64,000 bases of DNA from Fidelibacterota bacterium (GCA_947476895.1 CANJRX010000010.1:1-64000); one strand, 5' to 3'; numbered from the stretch's first letter, positions 17,317-26,566 are shown. Program-made: numbers and translations. The notes: generated by a model from the letters alone, not told the origin.

Positions 17317-17966
17317 CGCAGCAGCATTTTATCGAAGCCGGCCCAGAGGGTAGTTTCGATCTCGGGTTTTTGCTCGAGACGGCTGAGCAGAAGGCCTGCG
17401 GCTTCCAAAGTCGAAAGCCCATCGCGGCGCGGTTCTTTGCGCAGTTTGCCGTAGCGCGACGGGAAGCGCGGATTGAGCGCGACACGTTGGGCCTTCAGCA
17501 TCCAGGCATTACGCCACCACAATGCCTTGGCCTGGCTCCAGGTGCCGTCCAGTAGAATGATGCCTTCGATGTCGGCGAGGGCCGCATCTTGGTTTGGCAT
17601 CGCAGTGCCCTTTTTTGTAAGGGCGACGACGTCACGGTTCGGCATCAGCTCTTTGGCTTTGACGGAGCCTAAATACAAAATCGCCCAGCGCTTGGGATCG
17701 GCATCACGTCCCAAAGCCTTGCCGAGGCTCGGCCATGACAATCCGACTTTGACCGTAGCGTTTTTGAAATGCAGCGCCGTCAGGCGCGCGGTGCCAAGGT
17801 CGACGTCCTGTTCCTGCGGATGCTGCAGGATCAGGAGCGCGACTTTATTGGCGATGGGGTTTTTGACCGCCGGGATATCGGCGCAAACGCAAAGTGCTAC
17901 CGGCTTATGGCAGCTCTCGCAGGTGAGTTCGGACGTTTCCGTCGCGATGGGGGATGCGTCGATCAT
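17265..17966 (-). CDS. DTW-domain tRNA-uridine aminocarboxypropyltransferase (233 aa)
   Basis: A cytosolic enzyme of the DTW (TapT/Tuaa) family, which transfers the aminocarboxypropyl group from S-adenosylmethionine to a uridine in tRNA (acp3U). The N-terminal Cys cluster (CESCHKPVALCVC) and the signature LDGTWSQAK are present, as are the HPQE segment and the late FPSRYGKLRKEP region. The start at 17966 is a choice; a GTG at 17996 is also possible. It overlaps the TPR gene at its 3' end. The precise tRNA position is not predictable. Confidence 0.85.
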   Translation of the reverse strand: MIDASPIATETSELTCESCHKPVALCVCADIPAVKNPIANKVALLILQHPQEQDVDLGTARLTALHFKNATVKVGLSWPSLGKALGRDADPKRWAILYLGSVKAKELMPNRDVVALTKKGTAMPNQDAALADIEGIILLDGTWSQAKALWWRNAWMLKAQRVALNPRFPSRYGKLRKEPRRDGLSTLEAAGLLLSRLEQKPEIETTLWAGFDKMLLRYRALREEAKRALSKDS

Positions 17967-18013
17967 GACAGGGGCATAAGCCACTCCACGCCCCACCGCA
18001 ACAGCAGGCTTAT

Positions 18014-18259
18014 TTAGTCAGCCTTGCTGGTGGCAGTGACCGGTCCGTTGATGCGCTCATAGAACACGCGGTAAGCAACTGCGCGGGCAGCGTCATCGCT
18101 CGCATTCTTGAACATGGCGCGGCATTCACGGCGTTCGAGATCGCTGAGGCGAGCACTTTCACAGATGCGCGTTTGGTTCGTGGAAACGCTGGGGGTGGTT
18201 TCGGCGAAGGCGGTTGAGGCCAACAGGGTGGCGAACGCTAAAACAACAAAATGACGCAT
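18014..18259 (-). CDS. Small secreted protein (81 aa)
   Basis: An 81-aa protein with a signal peptide (about 1-19, cut after AFA). The mature part of about 62 aa has two Cys residues within 14 positions (ICESARLSDLERREC) that could form a disulphide, and ends in a charged tail. AAGGAA lies before the ATG. A perfect 12-bp palindrome lies about 45-70 bases upstream and may control it. No family is recognised. Confidence 0.65.
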   Translation of the reverse strand: MRHFVVLAFATLLASTAFAETTPSVSTNQTRICESARLSDLERRECRAMFKNASDDAARAVAYRVFYERINGPVTATSKAD

Positions 18260-18304
18260 AGGGAAATTCCTTCAACATACAGGTGACGTGAAGGATATAA
18301 GGGC

Positions 18305-18329
18305 CTTCATATTGCACTGCAATATGAAG
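18305..18329. promoter_or_regulatory. Perfect 12-bp palindrome with a one-base centre
   Basis: CTTCATATTGCA-C-TGCAATATGAAG. It lies between the stop of the spermidine-synthase-like gene and the start of the small secreted gene, both on the minus strand. The AT-rich symmetric sequence and tiny centre suit a dimeric repressor site better than a terminator (the hairpin loop would be too small). No regulator can be named. Confidence 0.5.
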
Positions 18330-18353
18330 TTTGGAATACCAGCTATGCAGCCG

Positions 18354-19253
18354 CTATTTCTTCTGACTATTCAGTATGTTAGACGGAGAGTACTGATCGG
18401 TTAGAACGCGGGTTTTGGGGTCCCAATCGTCTCTGCCGTTCAGCATGAGCATCAGCATGCCGTGGTTGACGCCGCGCTGCTCAAGTTTGCTTTCCAGGGC
18501 GGTCGCATTGGCGTCGACCGTGGCCTGGGAAGCTAGTTCGCCGTTCTGCGCCCAGATCACGCGGTTGGCAGCTTTCAGGTTGTAGAACTTCCCGAATACC
18601 GAAGCATAAGTCGCAGACTCATACGGATAGAGGCCGCTGCTGGAGAAGGTATTGGCGGCGATCACGCCGCCGGGGGTCATGATGCTTTTGACTTCCTGCA
18701 GGAATTCTTGCGTCAATAAATGCTCGGGGATGTAGTCGTCCTCGAAGGCGTCGAGCATGATGAGGTCGTATTTTGTATTCGTCTTCATGGTCTTTTTGAC
18801 AAAGACGCGGCCGTCTTCAACGTGCACTTTTAATTTCGGATCGTCTTTAAAGGTGAAGTATTCGCGCGCGGCTTTCACGACCGCAGCGTCGATTTCAACG
18901 ACGTCAATTTCGGCATCCGGCATCAAGCTGCGTATGCCCATCGGCAGCGTGCCGCCGCCAAGACCGATGATCAAAACGTGTTTGGGATCGGGGTTGAGAT
19001 AGAGCGCGCCCATCATCATGCGGGCGTAGGGGAAATACAGATACAGCGGATCTTTCAACGTGATGCAGGTCTGACGCGTGCCGGCTGAGGCCCTGCGGAA
19101 CGTGAGACACCGCAGATCACCGTCCTCGGTCACGAAGATATTCCGATACAGCGATTTTTCGGAATGGATGGTGCGAAGTTCCGCAGCAGCAGGCTGCGCC
19201 CACAAAGCTGCCCCCATCAGGCTGAGAGCCAGGTATTTCACAGCATGTTTCAT
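18354..19253 (-). CDS. Exported spermidine-synthase-like protein (299 aa)
   Basis: A protein with the spermidine/spermine synthase fold but a signal peptide (about 1-24, cut near AAA). The Rossmann motif LIIGLGGGTLP, acidic VVEIDAAVV, the segment VHVEDGRVFV, and LDAFEDDYIPEHLLT are present. Polyamine synthases need cytosolic decarboxylated SAM, so an exported form probably does something else or has lost activity. It overlaps the membrane gene upstream by one codon, suggesting a split version of the larger fused membrane/spermidine-synthase proteins. The ATG at 19251-19253 or a GTG just before it may be used. Confidence 0.75.
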   Translation of the reverse strand: MKHAVKYLALSLMGAALWAQPAAAELRTIHSEKSLYRNIFVTEDGDLRCLTFRRASAGTRQTCITLKDPLYLYFPYARMMMGALYLNPDPKHVLIIGLGGGTLPMGIRSLMPDAEIDVVEIDAAVVKAAREYFTFKDDPKLKVHVEDGRVFVKKTMKTNTKYDLIMLDAFEDDYIPEHLLTQEFLQEVKSIMTPGGVIAANTFSSSGLYPYESATYASVFGKFYNLKAANRVIWAQNGELASQATVDANATALESKLEQRGVNHGMLMLMLNGRDDWDPKTRVLTDQYSPSNILNSQKK

Positions 19254-19846
19254 CACGCACTCCGCCTGGAGATCAGGAAGGCTGTCGTGGCCATGGCGAT
19301 TGTCATGCCCATCAACAGCAGCAGAATCTGGTTAACTTCGAAAATCAGCACAAAGTAAAATGACGTGAGCAAGGTTCCGGCAGCGCTAAACGACGTCGAG
19401 AAGAAAAACTGCAAGCCGGCATAAAAGCCTGCGTCTTTGTGGTCTTTGACCAGGAGCCGCACGGCGTAAGGCGCAACTGTGCCGCAGACAACCGCCGGAA
19501 GAAAGAACAGAATCACGCTGGCGATCAGCGAACCCAGCCGCGGGTCTTGGGTGTAGTCAAAAATGCCATCCAATACCGGCCCTTCAAAGGCAAGGATCGG
19601 CAGAAGCAAAAGGCCCGACAAAAGATGCAGGCCGCACAGCACCTTGATCTGCGGCTCAGACATGGAAAGCTTGCCGCCGATCAGATAGCCGATCGACAAG
19701 GCCAGCATGAAAATCGTGATGATTGCGCCCCAGACGTAGATGCTGCTGCCGAACGTCGGCGCGAGGATGCGCCCGCTTAGCAGCTCCAAGGCCATCAGCA
19801 TAAAACCGGACCAGCAGCTGATCCCCAAAACCGCAAAATTACGCAT
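19253..19846 (-). CDS. Polytopic membrane partner of the spermidine-synthase-like protein (197 aa)
   Basis: A protein with five or six transmembrane helices, matching the N-terminal membrane half of fused membrane/spermidine-synthase-like proteins: ALELLSGRILAPTFG near the start, GYLIGGKL, and the late PYAVRLL. The start is taken at MRNFAVLG (19846); the longer frame to 19987 lacks family character. The next gene overlaps its stop, so the two are co-translated and probably form one complex. Function unknown. Confidence 0.75.
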   Translation of the reverse strand: MRNFAVLGISCWSGFMLMALELLSGRILAPTFGSSIYVWGAIITIFMLALSIGYLIGGKLSMSEPQIKVLCGLHLLSGLLLLPILAFEGPVLDGIFDYTQDPRLGSLIASVILFFLPAVVCGTVAPYAVRLLVKDHKDAGFYAGLQFFFSTSFSAAGTLLTSFYFVLIFEVNQILLLLMGMTIAMATTAFLISRRSA

Positions 19847-19977
19847 GACGACGGTGTCTCTCCCCAGTGTACCTCGCACCCTAGCTTGCTCGGGGCTGTT
19901 TCGCCAAGCGCACCGGCAGTAACCGAAAGTTACAAGGCCCCTTGCGGTGAAGCATGGGATCGGGTCTATCACCCCGC

Positions 19978-21795
19978 ATGGCCGCACCCCTTCTCATTCT
20001 ACGTAATGTTCACCTGTCTTTTGGCGGGCCGACCCTGCTTGACGGCGCTGACCTGTCGGTTGCGGTCGGTGAGCGCCTGTGCCTCGTGGGTCGCAATGGC
20101 TCGGGCAAGTCCACGTTGCTGAAGGTTGCTGCCGGGTTGGTGCAACCCGATACGGGCGACCTCGCGTTACAGCAGGGCACCTCGGTCCGCTATCTGCCGC
20201 AAGAGCCGGATATGGCGGGCTTCGACACCACCTTGGCTTACGTGGAAGCCGGGCTTGGTTCCAACGACGATCCTCACCGTGCGACTTACCTGCTCAGCCA
20301 GTTCGGTTTCAACGGCACGGAAGACCCAAGCAAGCTTTCGGGTGGCGAGTTGCGCCGTTGCGCATTAGCCCGCGTCCTGGCGCCCGCGCCGGATATTTTG
20401 CTGATGGACGAGCCGACCAACCATCTCGATCTGCCGGCCATTGAATGGCTGGAATCGGAATTGAACAGCATGCGCTCGGCGATGGTTCTCATCAGCCACG
20501 ACCGTCGGTTTCTGAGCAATCTTTCGCGCACCACAGCGTGGTTGGATCGCGGCCAGATCCGCCGCCTTGATCGCGGCTTCGGCGAGTTCGAGGCTTGGCG
20601 CGATGAGGTGCTGGCACAAGAAGAAGTGGCGCAGCACAAAATCGACCGCAAAATCGCGCGCGAAGAAGACTGGGTGCGCTACGGCGTCTCGGGCCGGCGC
20701 AAGCGCAATCAGAAACGCCTGGGCGATTTGCACAAGCTGCGCCAGGACCGGCGTGAGTATCGCGGCGCGACCGGCAACGTCGTCATGAAAGCAGCAGAGG
20801 CTGAGAACACCGCCAAGCTGGTGATCGATGCCGAACACATCGCCAAGTCCTACGGCGAACGCGATATTGTGAAGGATGCGTCCATCCGTGTGGCGCGCGG
20901 CGATCGCATCGGCATCGTCGGTCCCAACGGCGCCGGCAAAACGACACTGCTCAATATGCTCACGGGCACGCTTACGCCCGACAAGGGCACCGTCAAGTTG
21001 GGCTCCAACATTCAGATGGTCACGCTGGATCAGAAGCGTGAATCGCTGCATCCGCAAGCGACCCTGAAAGAAGTGCTCACGCAAGGGCACGGTGACATGG
21101 TGACGGTCGGCGACGACCGCAAACACGTCATTGGTTATATGAAGGACTTCTTGTTCGGGGTCGAGCAGGTCAACACGCCTGTCGCGCGGCTTTCGGGCGG
21201 TGAGCGCGGGCGTTTGATGTTGGCGCGCGCCTTGGCGCGGCCTTCGAACCTGCTGGTGCTCGACGAACCCACCAACGACCTTGACCTTGAAACGCTCGAT
21301 TTGTTGCAGGAAATGCTGGCCGATTATGCCGGCACGGTCTTGCTGGTCAGCCACGACCGCGATTTCCTGGACCGCGTTGTTACCTCTGTCATCGCCTTCG
21401 AAGACGACGGCAAGTGGATGACCTATGCGGGTGGATACTCGGACATGGTGACGCAGCGGGGTCATGGGGTCAAAGCGCGTGTCGCCAACACTATGGATGG
21501 CTCGAAGGTCGGCAAATCAAAGAAGACCGGCGAGAGGGCCGAAGCTGCGCCGCGCAAAGCGAAACTGGGCTTCAAAGAAAAACACGCGTTGGAAACATTG
21601 CCCGCGAAACTGGAAGGCTTGCGTGCGGATGTCGTGCGCCTTCAAGCAAAGCTCGATGATCCAGCGCTGTTTACGCGCAATCCGGAAGGTTTCAAGAAAA
21701 CCCTCGCCGATCTTGAAGCGGCCCAAGCCGCGATTGTCGCGGGCGAAGAACAATGGCTGACCTTGGAAATGTTGCGCGAAGAGATCGGCGGCTAG
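19978..21795 (+). CDS. uup: ABC-F family ATPase, Uup-like (605 aa)
   Basis: A soluble tandem ABC ATPase that acts on ribosomes or nucleic acid rather than transport. Domain 1 has Walker A GRNGSGKS and signature LSGGELRR; domain 2 has GPNGAGKT and LSGGERGR; both Walker B motifs read LDEPTN or MDEPTN. The charged inter-domain linker is near 230-280, and the C-terminal coiled coil near 520-605 is the Uup mark. The ATG at 19978 begins the family text. Its stop shares CTAG with the convergent DUF1345 stop. Confidence 0.92.
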   Translation: MAAPLLILRNVHLSFGGPTLLDGADLSVAVGERLCLVGRNGSGKSTLLKVAAGLVQPDTGDLALQQGTSVRYLPQEPDMAGFDTTLAYVEAGLGSNDDPHRATYLLSQFGFNGTEDPSKLSGGELRRCALARVLAPAPDILLMDEPTNHLDLPAIEWLESELNSMRSAMVLISHDRRFLSNLSRTTAWLDRGQIRRLDRGFGEFEAWRDEVLAQEEVAQHKIDRKIAREEDWVRYGVSGRRKRNQKRLGDLHKLRQDRREYRGATGNVVMKAAEAENTAKLVIDAEHIAKSYGERDIVKDASIRVARGDRIGIVGPNGAGKTTLLNMLTGTLTPDKGTVKLGSNIQMVTLDQKRESLHPQATLKEVLTQGHGDMVTVGDDRKHVIGYMKDFLFGVEQVNTPVARLSGGERGRLMLARALARPSNLLVLDEPTNDLDLETLDLLQEMLADYAGTVLLVSHDRDFLDRVVTSVIAFEDDGKWMTYAGGYSDMVTQRGHGVKARVANTMDGSKVGKSKKTGERAEAAPRKAKLGFKEKHALETLPAKLEGLRADVVRLQAKLDDPALFTRNPEGFKKTLADLEAAQAAIVAGEEQWLTLEMLREEIGG

Positions 21796-22418
21796 GTCAC
21801 TAAACTCGCGGCAAGGTTCACACCGAACGCCAAAATCGCCGTATTGAAAAAGAACGCGATGATGCCGTGCGCCAGCACTAGGCGGCGGATCGATGATGAT
21901 GTGATGTTCACGTCCGAGACCTGGGCCGTCGCGCCGATGACGAAAGCGAAGTAGGCAAAGTCCCAATAATCAGGATGCGGCGTTTTCGGAAAGATCAGTC
22001 CGTCACCGTCTTTATAAAAATCGTGCGCATAGGTGAAGGCGAAAACCGTGTGCACGAAAATCCATGAGAGCAATACCGTGATCCCCGCGAGGGCAGAGAC
22101 GAAGCCGCTGTCGGGCGTGCCTTTGGCATGGGCCATGTTGATCAGGATCGCGGCGAGAGAGGCAATCGCCGCGCCGGTTGAAACGAACAATACTGTGGTG
22201 CGACCTTGGTCCACGGCTTCGGCACGCGCCCGCATGGTCTTCACGGTCGCGCGGGACGCGACCCAGATATCCACCGCAAGGTAAGCCACCACGCCCGCGC
22301 ACCAGCCCAAAAGGGCCCCGGTTAGGCCGGGTGTAACCCGCCCTGCCGCCAGGCCTACCAGGAGGCCAACGGCCGCACCGATGAGCAGGCCCGGTCTGTG
22401 TTTGAGGTGTTGCAGCAT
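21792..22418 (-). CDS. DUF1345 membrane protein (208 aa)
   Basis: An integral membrane protein with about six helices. It shows DUF1345 features, including the FVHTVFAFTYAHDFY motif near 130 and DYWDFAYFAFVIGATAQVSD near 155. Length is typical. Function is unknown. It converges on uup with overlapping stops and has no neighbour on its own strand. Confidence 0.85.
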   Translation of the reverse strand: MLQHLKHRPGLLIGAAVGLLVGLAAGRVTPGLTGALLGWCAGVVAYLAVDIWVASRATVKTMRARAEAVDQGRTTVLFVSTGAAIASLAAILINMAHAKGTPDSGFVSALAGITVLLSWIFVHTVFAFTYAHDFYKDGDGLIFPKTPHPDYWDFAYFAFVIGATAQVSDVNITSSSIRRLVLAHGIIAFFFNTAILAFGVNLAASLVT

Positions 22419-22603
22419 GGCCGCAGTCTACGCCCTAACCCTAAGTGCCTGTAAACTAAGAATTTTTATTAAGACGGCCTGATTTTTCCGGGTCATTCCC
22501 TGACATTACAAGACCTTATGGCCATAAACGACGAGTGAAGGCGCTTGGCCGCTGCGCTGCACAAGGTATAACTAGCCGGATTAGCGTTTGAGGGACGGTC
22601 GTG

Positions 22604-23548
22604 ATGAAGGTTTTACTCGCGCAGCCGCGTGGATTTTGCGCCGGCGTCGTGCGTGCGGTCGAGATTGTCGAGCTGGCCCTGAAGAAGTTCGGGCCGCCGG
22701 TCTATGTCCGCCATGAAATCGTGCACAACAAGCGCGTGGTCGAAGACCTACGCGCCAAGGGTGCCGTGTTCGTGGATGAAGTCGACGACATCCCCGCGGG
22801 CGCTATCACCGTATTTTCGGCGCATGGCGTCTCGCGCAAAGTAGTCAGCGATGCCGATCTGCGTGGCCTGGAAGTTCTCGACGCCACCTGTCCGCTGGTG
22901 GCGCGCGTGCATACCGAAGGCCAGCGCTACGCTGCCGAAGGTTTTGAAGTTGTGCTGATCGGCCACGCTGGTCACGCCGAAGTCGAAGGCACGCTGGGCC
23001 AGATCGACGGGCGCGTGCATCTAGTTGGCTCAGTCGCCGATGTTCAGACTCTGAACGTCAAGGATCCCAGCAAGCTGGCTTACGTCACGCAGACCACGCT
23101 GTCGGTCGATGACACGCGCGGGATTATCAATTCACTCAAAGAACGCTTCCCGGAAATTCACGGTCCCGACGTGAAGGACATCTGCTACGCCACGCAGAAC
23201 CGCCAGCATGCCATGCGCGAGCTGGCCGAAAAGTCCGACGTCATCCTGGTGTTGGGCGCCAAGAACAGTTCGAACTCCAATCGTCTGCGCGACTTGGGCG
23301 CGGACATGGGCATTACATCGTATTTGATCGACGATGCCGATGGCTTGCAGCCGGAATGGCTCACCGGAAAAAATGTCGTGGGCATCACCGCGGGCGCTTC
23401 GGCGCCGGAAGCGCTGGTGGACGAATTGATCGCGAAGCTTCGCACGCTGGCCGATATCGAAGTCCAGATGTTGGACGGCGTGACGGAAAACATTCATTTC
23501 AAACTGCCGCGTCAGCTTAAAGACGTCGCCGCCGCGGCGGCGCAATAG
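22604..23548 (+). CDS. ispH: 4-hydroxy-3-methylbut-2-enyl diphosphate reductase
   Basis: The last enzyme of the MEP pathway: it reduces HMBPP to IPP and DMAPP with a [4Fe-4S] cluster in the cytosol. The three cluster cysteines are near 12, 96 and 194 ([23 protein letters not shown]), and the conserved HEIVHN and late SAPE segments are present. Length (314 aa) is normal. The ATG at 22604 has AGGGA at good distance; a GTG lies one codon upstream. It is 42 bases before hpnH, so isoprenoid supply and hopanoid side-chain chemistry are likely co-expressed. Confidence 0.95.
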   Translation: MKVLLAQPRGFCAGVVRAVEIVELALKKFGPPVYVRHEIVHNKRVVEDLRAKGAVFVDEVDDIPAGAITVFSAHGVSRKVVSDADLRGLEVLDATCPLVARVHTEGQRYAAEGFEVVLIGHAGHAEVEGTLGQIDGRVHLVGSVADVQTLNVKDPSKLAYVTQTTLSVDDTRGIINSLKERFPEIHGPDVKDICYATQNRQHAMRELAEKSDVILVLGAKNSSNSNRLRDLGADMGITSYLIDDADGLQPEWLTGKNVVGITAGASAPEALVDELIAKLRTLADIEVQMLDGVTENIHFKLPRQLKDVAAAAAQ

Positions 23549-23590
23549 AACGAGTCGCCGCAGCGGCGCAATAAAAAGAAAGGTTACCCC

Positions 23591-24748
23591 GTGGCCGTAC
23601 CCGTCATTCAGCAGCTCCGCGTCGGTGCTTACATCGTTAAGCAGAAGATGCTTGGCAATACGCGCTATCCGCTGGTGCTGATGTTAGAGCCCCTGTTCCG
23701 CTGCAACCTGGCTTGCTCGGGCTGCGGCAAGATCGATTATCCCGACAGCATCCTGAACAAGCGCCTGTCGCCGGAAGAATGTTTCCAGGCGGTGGATGAA
23801 TGCGGCGCGCCGGTGGTGTCGATCCCCGGCGGCGAGCCCTTGCTGCACAAGGAAATCGTTCAGATCGTTGAAGGCATCATCGCCCGCAAAAAATTCATCT
23901 ACCTCTGCACCAACGCGCTGCTGCTCAGAAAGAAGCTCGATCAGTTTACGCCGAGCCCGTATCTCACGCTGTCAGTGCACTTGGACGGTCTCAAGGAAGA
24001 ACACGATCACGCTGTCTCGCAGCCCGGCACGTTCGACCGCGCCGTGGAAGCCATTCAGGAAGCCGTGAAGCGCGGCTTCCGCGTCACGATTAATTGCACG
24101 CTGTTCACCAGCAACGCCGTGCCCGAGAAAGTGGCCGCGTTCATCGACTACGCCATGGAGTTGGGCGTCGAGGGTGTAACGATGGCGCCGGGCTATGCTT
24201 ATGAACGCGCCCCCGTGCAGGATCACTTCCTGTCGCGCGGCAAAACCAAGGAACTGTTCCGCAGCATCTTCCGCCTCGGCAAAGAGCGCCTCGATAAGGG
24301 TATGAAGAAGTGGGTGTTCAATCAGTCGAGCCTTTATCTCGACTTCCTCGCGGGCAATCAGACCTATGCCTGCACACCTTGGGGCAACCCGACGCGCAAC
24401 GTCTTCGGCTGGCAGCGTCCGTGCTACCTGGTCGGCGAAGGCTATGTGAAGAGCTTCAAGGAACTGATGGAAACCACCGCCTGGGACGACTACGGCGTGG
24501 GCAACTATGAGAAGTGCGCCAACTGCATGGTGCACTCGGGCTTCGAGCCGACCTCGGTGATCGAGACCGCGAAGCATCCGATTAAAGCTTTGATGGTGAT
24601 GCTGAAGGGCGTAAATACCGAAGGTCCCATGGCCCCGGAAATTTCGCTCGAGAACCAGCGCCCCGCGCAGTACGTCTTCGAAAAGCAGGTCAAAACCTTG
24701 ACCGCCGCTTTACACGAAGAAGCTCCGCGCCAAGCCAAGGTCGGTTAA
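23591..24748 (+). CDS. hpnH: Adenosyl-hopene transferase, radical SAM HpnH (385 aa)
   Basis: A radical SAM enzyme that adds a 5'-deoxyadenosyl group to diploptene to form adenosylhopane, the first step in extending the hopanoid side chain. The cluster motif is Cys38, Cys42 and Cys45 (CNLACSGC), with the glycine motif SIPGGEP near 85 and C-terminal CANC typical of the DUF3463 region. It starts with GTG after AAAGGT. It overlaps the convergent hpnG by about 40 bases. Sequence and neighbours agree. Confidence 0.95.
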   Translation: MAVPVIQQLRVGAYIVKQKMLGNTRYPLVLMLEPLFRCNLACSGCGKIDYPDSILNKRLSPEECFQAVDECGAPVVSIPGGEPLLHKEIVQIVEGIIARKKFIYLCTNALLLRKKLDQFTPSPYLTLSVHLDGLKEEHDHAVSQPGTFDRAVEAIQEAVKRGFRVTINCTLFTSNAVPEKVAAFIDYAMELGVEGVTMAPGYAYERAPVQDHFLSRGKTKELFRSIFRLGKERLDKGMKKWVFNQSSLYLDFLAGNQTYACTPWGNPTRNVFGWQRPCYLVGEGYVKSFKELMETTAWDDYGVGNYEKCANCMVHSGFEPTSVIETAKHPIKALMVMLKGVNTEGPMAPEISLENQRPAQYVFEKQVKTLTAALHEEAPRQAKVG

Positions 24749-25402
24749 TTCCTTCATAACGCCCCGCGCCGTGTTCGTACGGCGTCCCAGCCAAATCAAC
24801 GCAGGAATTTGCTGCGGGTGAGCGAGCGCGCCCACGACGGAGCGCATGACCGCGACGTGGCCGTCGGGCGTGGTGGCCGCGACCGCCACATCGGGCAAAG
24901 CATCCTCAGCGGTGTCGGCGATGACACGCAGAGCGGTGAAGGGCAGATCTTTTGTGCCGGCGATTTCGGCGATCCCATAACTTTCCATATCAACCGCGGC
25001 CGCGCTTGTGGCCTCGCGCAACAGCCGCTTTTCCGCCGGCGTCGTCAGCACGCGCGCGCCGTGCGCGATGACGCCTGAGATCGGCGCGAACCCGTCGATG
25101 CGTTCCCGCAAGCGTGCGCTCCAAGCTTCATCGCAAGGGATCGTGGTGGTGCCATCGCGAACCGCCGTCGCTGCGATCACATTGCCGGCTTTGAGAGCGA
25201 GGTCCAGACCGCCCGCGATGCCGAAGCTGAGCAGCGCTTCGGCACCTAGGCTTACGGCTTCCAGGGCCGCGCGCCGCGAGGCACTTCTGCCAAAGCCGTG
25301 GCAGACAATGATCGGCCGCTGGGCTTCCGCAAGGCGGTCTGCTGCCGCATGCAGGATATCGGCCTCAAAGGCCATGCCGGTGACTATGCCGAGTTTGGTC
25401 AT
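24710..25402 (-). CDS. hpnG: Hopanoid-associated phosphorylase HpnG (230 aa)
   Basis: A nucleoside-phosphorylase-type enzyme that releases adenine from adenosylhopane to give ribosylhopane. The fold shows GIVTGMAFEAD at the start, SFGIAGGLD near 80, VDMESYGIAEIA near 150 and a late Asp region, all of the MTA/SAH-nucleosidase type. Length fits HpnG. Its 3' end overlaps hpnH, whose product it acts on, from the opposite strand. GAAGAG precedes the ATG. Confidence 0.93.
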   Translation of the reverse strand: MTKLGIVTGMAFEADILHAAADRLAEAQRPIIVCHGFGRSASRRAALEAVSLGAEALLSFGIAGGLDLALKAGNVIAATAVRDGTTTIPCDEAWSARLRERIDGFAPISGVIAHGARVLTTPAEKRLLREATSAAAVDMESYGIAEIAGTKDLPFTALRVIADTAEDALPDVAVAATTPDGHVAVMRSVVGALAHPQQIPALIWLGRRTNTARGVMKELTDLGLARSFFV

Positions 25403-25456
25403 AGCTCTTCTATCGCCGGTTGAGTTGATATCGTCAAGCGGCGAGGGGCTAAAAGG

Positions 25457-25496
25457 AACGGGCCAGCCCTCCGGTTTATGGAAGAGCTGGCCCGTT
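25457..25496. terminator. Hairpin between the RcnB-like gene and hpnG
   Basis: Perfect 11-bp arms AACGGGCCAGC and GCTGGCCCGTT with an 18-base loop. On the minus strand the stem is followed by CCTTTT. It lies after the 293-aa gene and before hpnG, so it most likely ends the former transcript. Confidence 0.7.
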
Positions 25497-25551
25497 TTAC
25501 GATCACAGCCTCTTTAGGAGAGCGCTCGATCGAAGTCCTTAAGAAACGAAG

Positions 25552-26433
25552 CTAGTTGAGCATCGCCCAGCTGCCATCCGGCTGGCGGCAAGCGCGGCCC
25601 GAGGCTTCCTGGGGACGGCCGCCGACATAAATGGTCTGCGTGTAGTTGGCGCAACGGAAACCATCCGGATCGCCGTAGTAGTTACGAACCGTGAAGTCGC
25701 CGCGTTTATCGTTCTTCGGGTTGCGCCATTCATACTTCACGTTGGTGCGGCCCGAGTTGAAGCCGTCGGAGTAGGTGCGGCGGGCATAGGCTTGGTCTTC
25801 GCAATCCAGTTTGGTCGAGAGCATGGCGCCGATCGCGCCGCCTGCGAACACGCCGGCAGCGGTACCGCCGGTGCTGTTGTTGCTGGCCGCGTTACCGAGC
25901 AGCCCGCCCAATACCGCGCCGATGATCACGCCGGCTGGATCGGTCTTGTTGCGGCAGTTGCTGTAGAACTGATCGTTGGCCGGGGTGAAATCGCGGTCGT
26001 AACGGTCGCGCCAACGGGCTTCCTGGTCGTCGCGGTCATTGATGCGCGGCGGCGGGCCATGATCAGGGAAGCGCGCGTCCGGCGCCGGTCTGCCCCAATC
26101 GCGCGGGCTGCGATCAGCGATGCGGATGACTTCGACAATCGTGCCGCTGCGGCTGTTGATGCGCAGGAACTGATTATTCACCCGCACCCAGGTTTCGCCG
26201 CGGTTGGGATTGCGCAGGTTGTTGCCGCGTAGATCGCGCACGCGGAATTCGCCGTCGCGGTAATACTCGGCCAAACGGTCGCCGCGCGAATAGTAAACAG
26301 CGGCGCGGTGCTCCTGTTGCAGGCTGTCGCGGTATGGCAGGCTTTCGCGATAATTATAGTTCTGGGCTAGAGCGGTGCCGGCCATCAGAAGCGAGATGGC
26401 GCCTGTCGCAACGGCAAATTTCAATGTTTTCAT
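25552..26433 (-). CDS. Secreted RcnB-like/glycine-zipper protein (293 aa)
   Basis: An exported envelope protein. The signal peptide covers 1-23 (cut after ALA). Next is a region with RcnB-like DGEFRVRDLRGNNLRNP text (about 55-100), then a charged Pro/Asp/Arg stretch, then a glycine-zipper 2TM segment (about 168-205, GVIIGAVLGGLLGNAA), and a C-terminal domain with Cys residues. Glycine-zipper proteins sit in or on the outer membrane. A possible EcfG-type promoter lies about 62-85 bases upstream. Function unknown. Confidence 0.7.
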   Translation of the reverse strand: MKTLKFAVATGAISLLMAGTALAQNYNYRESLPYRDSLQQEHRAAVYYSRGDRLAEYYRDGEFRVRDLRGNNLRNPNRGETWVRVNNQFLRINSRSGTIVEVIRIADRSPRDWGRPAPDARFPDHGPPPRINDRDDQEARWRDRYDRDFTPANDQFYSNCRNKTDPAGVIIGAVLGGLLGNAASNNSTGGTAAGVFAGGAIGAMLSTKLDCEDQAYARRTYSDGFNSGRTNVKYEWRNPKNDKRGDFTVRNYYGDPDGFRCANYTQTIYVGGRPQEASGRACRQPDGSWAMLN

Positions 26434-26494
26434 CGGTTTCTCCTAAAAGGCGCGCGACGCCGGGCATCCCGGTGCGTGGGGTCCTTGCGAATAC

Positions 26495-26520
26495 AACGCC
26501 AGAGCGAGCACAGAGTTTCC
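26495..26520 (-). promoter_or_regulatory. Possible sigma-EcfG-type promoter of the RcnB-like gene
   Basis: On the minus strand GGAAAC is followed after 16 bases by CGTT, close to the EcfG pattern (GGAAC, 16-17 bases, CGTT), with an extra A in the -35 box. It ends about 62 bases before the ATG at 26433. Moderate match only. Confidence 0.35.
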
Positions 26521-26566
26521 GGGACGGGAGAAAAAGTCTGACGGCCTGTTACACGGGCAGGGGGCT

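Noticed and set aside
20365-21465. A 366-codon minus-strand frame
   Set aside because: Antisense to the ABC-F gene, with His/Arg-rich text typical of shadow frames.
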